NCBI RefSeq assembly: GCF_003086295.3
Contig: NW_027255453.1
Coordinates: 310,001-374,000 of the forward strand
Length of the DNA: 64,000 nucleotides
Direction of reading: 5' to 3'
Source of the DNA: Arachis hypogaea
Taxonomy: Eukaryota > Streptophyta > Magnoliopsida > Fabales > Fabaceae
In this document: one piece after another, positions 58,091 to 64,000 of the stretch
Layout of the letters: each line of letters starts with the position of its first letter
Numbering within the stretch: the stretch's first letter is position 1
The notes under the pieces: generated by a model
What the model was told of the DNA's origin: nothing
Seen by the model: the letters and a program-made list of their open reading frames with translations, nothing else
Database searches by the model: none
Made by a program: the position numbers and the translations under genes

Positions 58091-60004
58091 ATGAATTCTC
58101 ATTTTGGCTATGAGTGTGATTACAATTATGTTGTAGGAAATGAGGACTATAATAAAGATGTGTATCAAGGATGGGACACTCAAAGGTGGGAGGAGCCATA
58201 TGCATATGATCAATCCTCTTGGCAACAACATCCACCAATGCACTATGAAGAAGAGCCATTTTATGATGCATACCAATCAAATGGCTATGGTGAATCTCCT
58301 TGTGACTTTCAAGAACCACCACCATATGCCTATGATCCATATCCTCAACATAACTCCCAACCATACTCACAAGCCTCTCTTCACCAACCACCTTCATATG
58401 ACCCTAATCCATATCCATCCTACCAACAACCTTATGAGCCATATGAACCACACATAGAGCCACCACCACTCCAACATCAACATTTTCAAGAGCTACCCCC
58501 TCCATATTATTACCAAGATGAACCACCTCCAATAAATGAAAATTTTCAACCACAAGGTGAATACTACTTTCCACCACAACCTCCCATGGAAGAATACTCA
58601 TATCCATTGAACCAAGAGCCACATGATCCTAATCATATTATCCAAGAGGAACAATAGTCAAGGGATCATCTCAAGGAAGCATTGGATCAATTTCAAGCAA
58701 CCATGGAGTGTGTTGTGCAACAAGTGGAAAGAATGGAAAACATAGAACCACCACAATTCTACCAAGAAGAACCACCTTCCTACTATGAACTCTCCCCCCA
58801 ATTTGATGAACCCTTCCATCCACCCCAACCTCTAATGGATGAAACCCTTGGTGTTCTTGTTCAAGGGCAAGAAGAGATGAAAAGGGATGTGCAAAATTTC
58901 ATGGCCGCCTTGGATGCGGTAACAAATCAATTAGCCTCCCAATGCTTGAACACTCAAGGAACTCCCATGGCTACATGTGCAGAATCGAATGAAGAACATA
59001 GCATGAAGGAGAGATTGGAAACTCCGGTGGGAAATGAAGGAAGTTGCTTTGTATTGGAACAATTGGAGGAAGCTTTAATTGTTGAAGACAAGGAAGAAGT
59101 GGTAGAAGACTTAGGAGATGCGGAGCCTCCATGGGAACATAGAGTTGAAGAAAACCCCTCCAAGATGATCGAAATTGACGCTAGGGAGGAAAGTGCACAC
59201 CTTTCAAGGCATATTCCATATGAAGACTTGGATGGGATAGAGCAAGGATTGAGTTCCCTTGGTGATGAAGATCAAGCATCAAGTCCTAGTGGTGGAGAAT
59301 CCTTTGAACTTGAAGAACCTTCTCCGGTTGGATTTGAAAGCGTTGAGGTAAATTTTTTTCACCCTCCTTATTATGATTTGAGTAAAGGAAAAGGTTTAGA
59401 TAAAATTGTTGAACAAAGGATTGAGATTAAGAGATCTTGTGAAGAGGTGGAAGTCCCTAGAAATAGAAGAACGAGGGTTGGCTATGCTTTGTCAAGATCT
59501 TTAGAAGCATCTTTGCCTAGGTTGCCATCTTCACCTTCATTTGAGTGGGTGAAATTCATTTCTATTAGCTTTATTATCCTACTTGAATATGGTTTTCTTG
59601 AAACGGATGGCCAACTTAGGAAAGTTTGTGAGATGAAGTGTAAGCGGAAAAGGTTTTGTGGTGGGCGTTGCAAATCAAGACTCATTATGGTTGATGCATC
59701 AAACATGAGATATAAAGGTTGGAGTAGTGCTCAAATAGATGGGTCTAGGAGGATTGTTGGGCACTTCATAGAGAATTCATCTTGTTCACCACCCGGATGG
59801 ACTAATAATGATGATCAACTTCAAGACGGGTGTGAAAATAAAGTGTGGGATCCCGGATTACAAGAAGAGGACCAACTTTTGGAGCCCCAAGCTTGTGAAG
59901 AACTCCATCAAGACTTGGCTCAATCCATGAAGAATCTTGGGGCACAATGGAGAACCAAGCATTGGTGGGAGTTCCAAGATGAGTACAAGCACAAGCCACC
60001 TTGA
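58091..60004 (+). pseudogene. Long non-gag/non-pol ORF of element 3 with one in-frame TAG
   Basis: The single long frame of element 3, from ATG 58091 (MNSHFGYECDYNYVV) to TGA 60002-60004, about 637 codons, interrupted by one TAG at 58655-58657 with reading resuming in the same frame. Residues 1-188 are Pro/Tyr/Gln/His-rich and low in complexity. Then come a putative helical or coiled segment (LGVLVQGQEEMKRDVQNFMA), a long acidic region, a hydrophobic stretch (FISISFIILLEYGF, possibly membrane-associated) and a Cys cluster C-x3-C-x5-C-x3-C in KVCEMKCKRKRFCGGRCKSR. A well-preserved motif block (MRYKGWSSAQIDGSRRIVGH, SCSPPGWTN) follows. I recognise no Gag, protease, RT or integrase motif. It is most likely a protein of a non-autonomous element that depends on helper proteins. 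The TAG may be a mutation or readthrough. Confidence 0.7.
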
Positions 60005-60036
60005 TGATGAGCTCCCCATAAGTCCAACTTAAGGAC

Positions 60037-60071
60037 AATAAACAAAAGTGCTAGGTGGGAGACAACCCACC
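60037..60071 (+). promoter_or_regulatory. Conserved AATAAA + 6-bp hairpin module (element 3)
   Basis: AATAAA (60037-60042), AGTGCT (60047-60052), stem GGTGGG (60054-60059), loop AGACAA, stem CCCACC (60066-60071). The stem starts 49 nt after the TGA at 60002-60004. It shares layout and loop with elements 1 and 2 while the ORF upstream is unrelated. Confidence 0.7.
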
Positions 60072-60512
60072 ATGGTAACTTCTTTTCATTTTCTCTTTTT
60101 GTAAATATTGGTAAAATTAGTTTAATTTCGTGTTTTGTTTAGTTAGTTGAGTATATTTGGTAGTTTCGTATGTTAAATAAGGTTTTATGTTGTTTTGGTA
60201 GCTGTTTGGAGGTTTAGAATGCTTGGATTGGTGCCAAAACATAGAGACAAATTTTGAAAAAAAAAAAAGAAGAGAACCATCCATGCGTACACGCACTTCA
60301 CGCGTACGCGTACATTGAGCATTTTCGACCATCCACGCGAGCGCGCCATGCACGCGTACGCGTGGATTGAGAAGTTCCACCTTCCAAACCTTGACCCGAG
60401 AGTTAGGCCTGCACTGTGCGGAAATTGTGCCTTTGGCACAACTCCACTCGCGCGCACGCGCACATGACGCGTACGCGCCACTCTCGAAATAAGCCATCGA
60501 CGCGCGCGCGCC
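60072..60512 (+). mobile_element. 3' internal region of element 3 with CpG-dense cluster
   Basis: Non-coding. An A run (60257-60268) is followed by a CpG-dense cluster from about 60283 to the insertion point at 60512 (ACGCGTACGCG, GCGCGCACGCGC). The open frames on the minus strand (60117-60583) result from this composition and run into the neighbouring LTR, so I do not call them. The region continues after the solo LTR at 62016. Confidence 0.75.
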
Positions 60513-62010
60513 TGACGATTAGATTTTTCACGGTTTAGAATTTCATAAATGAATTCTCGTTGCAAGTATAGTTTCTTAACCAATCGAAAATCCTTTCATA
60601 CAAAAGATTGTTTGTCACAAGTAACAAACCCCTAAATTTATAACCGAAGTATTCAAACCTCGGGTCGTTCTCCCTAGGATTTACAATAAAGTGTCTTGTT
60701 ATTGGTTGTGAGTGATATTTGGGGTTTTTAAGATTTTAGACAAGAAATATAAATGGCAAAGAAAATAAACTAACAACTAGCAAAGCTCTTGGCAAGATAT
60801 GAGAACTAGAAGTCCTATCCTAGTTATCCTCCTCAATTGTGATGACAAATTGTCCATTGCTCCCACTTAGTCAACCTCTAACCATGAAGGAAAGTCAAGT
60901 GGATGAATCAATTTGATCCCTCAAGTCCTAATCAACTCCTAAAGGAAAGATTAGCTTTAGAGGTATTCAAATCAATTAGCAACTTCTAATTATCAATCAA
61001 CAAAAAGATTAGATAACTCAAGAGTCACTAATTACTCAACCAAAGCCAAGAGGAACAAAAGCTACACTAAATTCCTACCAAGCATTTCATCAAACACTTG
61101 GGAGGCATGAAAGAAAAGCATAGTAAATTGATAACAAGAATAGAATATAACTACAATTATTGCAAAGAATTAACAACAACAAGCAAAGAAATCACAACTA
61201 TCATGAATTACCTCAAATTGCATTATTGGAATGAAACTAAAGAACAACAATCTATCCAAAACAAAATGAAGAATTACAATTATAAAAGCACATAACTAGA
61301 AAGAGAAAGATGAGAAAATTGAGAATTGATAAAGGAAAATTGAATCAAAGCATGAATTAATCCTAGATCTAAGAAAAGAGATTAACCTAAACCTAATCCT
61401 AATTCTAGAGAGAAGTGAGAGCTTCTCTCTCTAGAAACTACTTCTAAAACTAACTAACTATCTAATAATCCCCTAATTAGTCTATGGGTGTGAATGTGTG
61501 AATGAATGTTCATCCCCCTTCAATCCTTGGCTCTTATATGCATTTTGGCACCAAAGTTGGTTGCTGAAACCTTCCAAAATCGCCAGGCACGTGTTGCTTT
61601 AGTGAGGTCATGTGCCATCATCGGCGCGTGCGCGCATGGTACGCGTGCGCGTCCTTGGCCTGTTCCGCAATGTGCGTGCGAGCGCCTTGTGCGCGTGCGC
61701 GTGCTTGGCCGAGATCAACTCTTTGGCTTTTTGTGCTTCCCTCCACTTGTATGCTTCCTTTCTTGCTTCCTTTGATCCATGCCTAGCCTATTTCAACCTG
61801 AGATTACTAGCAAACACATCAAGGCATCTTGTGGAATCAAAGAGAAACTAGAATTCATCAAAATAAGGCTCAAAAAGCATGTTTTTACACTTAAGCACGA
61901 ATATGGAAGAGATGACAAAACCATGCTAATTCATAGGCTAAATGTGACAAAAGGTTATCAAAAATACTCTAAATTCAATACAAAACAAACCGTCAAATTG
62001 GGGTTTGTCA
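60513..62010 (-). mobile_element. Solo LTR, 1498 bp, same family as element 3 LTR
   Basis: Minus-strand LTR from TGACAAACCCC (62010) to ..TAATCGTCA (60513). It is flanked by perfect 5-bp target duplications GCGCC (60508-60512 and 62011-62015), with no internal region between. Sequence follows the 56380-57930 LTR throughout (reverse complement), including the ACAAACAATCTTTTGTATGA block near the 3' end and the AGAGAGAAGTGAGAGCTTCT-type near-palindrome (about 61407-61434). It has its own CpG-dense cluster at about 61618-61705. Target choice was a CpG-dense stretch of element 3. ORFs 61506-62144 are incidental. Confidence 0.92.
61618..61705. repeat. CpG-dense cluster in solo LTR
   Basis: GGCGCGTGCGCGC, GTACGCGTGCGCGTCC and GTGCGCGTGCGCGTGC motifs, at the position equivalent to the shorter cluster at 56812-56856 in the sister LTR. 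The two copies differ in length and motif order. Confidence 0.65.
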
Positions 62011-62015
62011 GCGCC

Positions 62016-62383
62016 ATGCGTGCGTACGTGTGGATCCCCTTTCTTCCATCCACTTCTTTTCTTCTCCTCTTTCCATTTCTTTCCTTCCCCTTTCTTCTTC
62101 CCTTCTCCTACCCCTCATCCAACACTTCCAAACACCATGGATAACCATTTATTTTAGTTAGTTAATTAGTTAGTTAGTTAGTTTGTTAGTTAGTTTTAGT
62201 TTAGTTTTCATTTTATTTTCTCTCTTTTCATTATAAGTGTTGGATTATTGACTTTGTTTACTACACATTGTTACCTCTTATTGCCTAAATACTATTTTAG
62301 CATGAATATTTTTCGATAATCTTTGTTGGACTATTTAATTGAGGTTATATTTTGCTACGTGGTTTTGAGTTTTTCATGCTTAC
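62016..62383 (+). mobile_element. Continuation of element 3 internal region, cut by next LTR
   Basis: Resumes the sequence interrupted at 60512 (GCGCC then ATGCGTGCGTACGTG). It is CT-rich at 62035-62130 and has a TTAG-type microsatellite at about 62153-62206. It ends at 62383 where an LTR begins. No ORF is seen and no 3' LTR of element 3 is reached. Confidence 0.65.
62153..62206. repeat. (TTAG)n microsatellite
   Basis: Roughly a dozen TTAG units with a few substitutions (GTTAATTAG, GTTTGTTAG, GTTTTAG). It is a simple repeat and not telomeric. Confidence 0.8.
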
Positions 62384-63335
62384 TGATGACAAGTCATCAT
62401 ATACCCATTTTTCAAGCTAATTTCACTTGTTTTATTTGTCTTTATGCACTTTCTTGCATCCTAAGTAAGTAATTTGGAGTGAAAATGCATAACTTCTTTA
62501 AATCAAACAACCACCATGAAATTAATGATAACTCATGAGGTTTAAGCTAATTTTAATTGAATTTTAATTGATTTATAAGCCTTGTGAATTTAGTGATACT
62601 TGGAGTGGTTGTTTTGGTTTATTGTAGGTGAAGAAAAGAATAAAAGAGAAAAGCGTGGCCTAAGAAAGCGTGACCCAAGGAGAAGAAAACGTGGTCAAAA
62701 GAAGGAGAAGTGTGCCGCATGTAAAGAAGGGAGCAAGCATTGCCCTTCACAAGGGCACACTGCCCTCTAGAAGGGCAACATAAGGGAACAAAGCATGAAA
62801 GGCAACTCTGCCCTGCCCACTACAAGGGCAGAGCACGAATCTATGCCTTGGAATCAAGAAGAACAAAACCTTGCCCTGCCCTCCACAAGGGCAGTATCAG
62901 GCTCACCAAGGGAAGAAAATCAAAGGAAAATGCCTACAATGCTTGCCACAAGAGTTGAACACGGGACCATGAGGAAGCAAGGAATTAAGCCTCACTTTGG
63001 TACCAAGAAAGCCAAGGAAAATGGGTAGCGTGTGTAGCATCCAAGTTTCGAACTCGGGACGTCAAAGGGGAAACACTGCCCTGCCCTCCGCGAGGGCAGG
63101 GCAGCATTTTGTTGTGGCACAATTCTGGCGCACCAAGGCACCATTCTGGCGCACCGCAGCATCATCTGGCAGCACCAGCAGCGCACCACAGCACCAATCT
63201 GGCGCACCAGATTTTTCCGCCCTGCCCTCCGCGAGGGCAGGGCAGCATCCTGCGCACCAAGCCTGCACCACGCCCGCACCACGCACGCACCAAGCACCAA
63301 ATCCTGCCCTGCCCTCCACAAGAGGGCAGGGCAGC
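62384..63335 (+). mobile_element. Partial LTR with GGGCAGGGCAGC hairpin repeats
   Basis: Starts TGATGACAAGTCATCATA (62384) and is broken at 63335 by the next LTR. The first ~200 bases resemble other Athila-type LTR starts (TTTATGCACTTTCTTG, and AGGTGAAGAAAAG near 62627). The rest is different: at least six palindromic GCCCTGCCCT / AGGGCAGGGC units (62743, 62808, 62871, 63076, 63219, 63304) and a CTGGCGCACCA repeat (about 63126-63207). The open frames on both strands (62740-63349) follow the repeats and lack any recognisable family. The LTR 3' end is not in the window, unless it lies beyond the nested LTR. Confidence 0.8.
62743..63335. repeat. Dispersed GC-rich perfect hairpins in LTR
   Basis: The strongest copies have arms CTGCCCTGCCCTC and GAGGGCAGGGCAG around a CGC centre (about 63077-63105) and the same arms with one start difference at about 63219-63246. 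The copy at 63304-63335 has an A-rich centre. Earlier copies (62743-62900) have one-sided or shorter arms. Variation is mainly in the loop, with arms kept complementary. Confidence 0.8.
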
Positions 63336-64000
63336 TGATGACAAGTCATCTTAGCCTAGTTTTACTAGTCTTTTTCTTTGTTTTTAATTAGTTTTATGCA
63401 CTTTCTTAAGCCATAAGTAAGCCAATTGGGTTGAAATCCATGTTATCTTTGACTCAATCAATCATGTATAAAATGATGCATTTTCATGAGATATTGTGTT
63501 ATAATTGTCATATATTTTGGAAGAGAAATATTCTCATGATTTGAAGCATAGCTTTGATGTTTTTGATTGATTGATGATAGGTGAAACAAAGCTTGGAAGG
63601 AGGGTGCAAGAGGCTGAAAAAGAAGCCCCTGGGAGGCAACGTTGGAGCCAACGTTTGACCTCAAACGTTGAGGCAAACGTTGGCTGAAGAAGAAGCTTTT
63701 GGATGCCAACGTTGGAGCCAACGTTTGACCTCAAACGTTGAGGCAAACATTGGCGCCACAAGGAGGAAAAATGGCGCCCCTGGAAGATGAAGTTTGCGCC
63801 AACGTTTGACCTCAAACGTTGAGGCAAACGTTGGCACCTAAGAGGAGGCAGAGTGAGCTTTTGGCAATGACGTTTGAGCCAGCGTTTGATCTCAAACGTT
63901 GGGTCAAACGTTGGCGACATTTTGGCAAATAGGAGCATGGAAGAGCACCCCTGATTGATGAGCTAATTGAGCCACGTTTGCGCCAACGTTCGACCTCAAA
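63336..64000 (+). mobile_element. 5' part of an LTR of the element 1/2 type, runs off window
   Basis: Starts TGATGACAAGTCATCTTAGC (63336), inserted at the end of a hairpin unit of the preceding LTR. The next ~250 bases match the beginning of the window (CATAGCTTTGATGT, GATTGATGATAGGTGA), placing base 1 of the window about 110 bases inside an LTR of this family. A palindromic U3 repeat follows from about 63630. The 3' end and target duplication are outside the window. Minus-strand ORFs over it are incidental. Confidence 0.88.
63630..64000 (+). repeat. Palindromic minisatellite of third LTR, 70-81-bp period
   Basis: AACGTTTGACCTCAAACGTT-type units at 63650, 63720, 63801 and 63881 (the last as AGCGTTTGATC), with another starting near 63985. 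Each unit carries self-complementary AACGTTTGA / TCAAACGTT arms and ends in CAAACGTTGGC. Confidence 0.85.

Noticed and set aside
58089..58622. Minus-strand and alternative-frame ORFs over the Pro/Tyr-rich region
   Set aside because: They mirror the CCA/TAT-rich composition of the real + strand frame and end within it.
62740..63349. Repetitive ORFs (LPSARAGQ-type) on both strands
   Set aside because: They translate the GGGCAGGGC hairpin repeats of an LTR in several frames at once; the palindrome explains openness on both strands.

Overview
The window is plant nuclear DNA made almost entirely of LTR retrotransposons and one very large AT-rich satellite array. I see no host gene, tRNA or rRNA. 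All recognisable coding sequence belongs to Ty3/gypsy retroelements of the Athila/Tat type: a primer site complementary to tRNA-Asp, a Gag core, a retropepsin with the Athila-style D-L-G-A motif, and the 'putative plant transposon protein' (env-like) domain. The LTR styles, including CpG-dense ACGCGTACGCG clusters and AACGTTTG-rich U3 repeats, resemble what I know from peanut (Arachis) and related legumes. That organism call is inference from recognition, not from a search.

Layout. 1-6943: element 1 (+), with a partial 5' LTR, PBS, frameshifted gag, protease ORF, no reverse transcriptase, RNase H or integrase core, and an env-like ORF that runs straight into the satellite. 6944-37748: satellite of ~320 bp units in + orientation. 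It is interrupted by a minus-strand LTR that now lies in two pieces (21297-21411 and about 24600-25935) and by a complete 3.5-kb solo LTR (29730-33265) with a perfect 5-bp target duplication. 37749-38748: exactly 1000 N. 38749-52764: the same satellite in the opposite orientation, ~315 bp units, a distinguishable subfamily. 52765-56379: 3' LTR and 3' internal part of element 2 (-), related to element 1. 56380-62383: element 3 (+), with a 5' LTR, PBS and one long non-gag, non-pol ORF, cut by a solo LTR (60513-62010, minus strand, TSD GCGCC). 62384-63335 and 63336-64000: two nested partial LTRs with palindrome-rich internal repeats.

How the parts relate. The three internal regions differ in coding capacity. 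All carry, 43-49 nt after the stop codon of their principal ORF, the same short module: AATAAA, AGYGCT, and a 6-bp stem with loop AGRCAA. The stem sequence changes between elements but pairing is kept. This covarying hairpin is the best candidate here for an undescribed functional element, perhaps an RNA packaging, 3'-end or downstream-ORF signal of these retroelements.

The satellite (about 14% GC, roughly 125 copies visible) is the other notable object. It is nearly identical copy to copy in its left block, inverted across a scaffold gap, and eroded only at its right outer edge. Several places (1-nt deletions in gag, GC-depleted units, an 82-nt A run, the split LTR, the N gap) could be assembly or consensus artefacts and are flagged as such.
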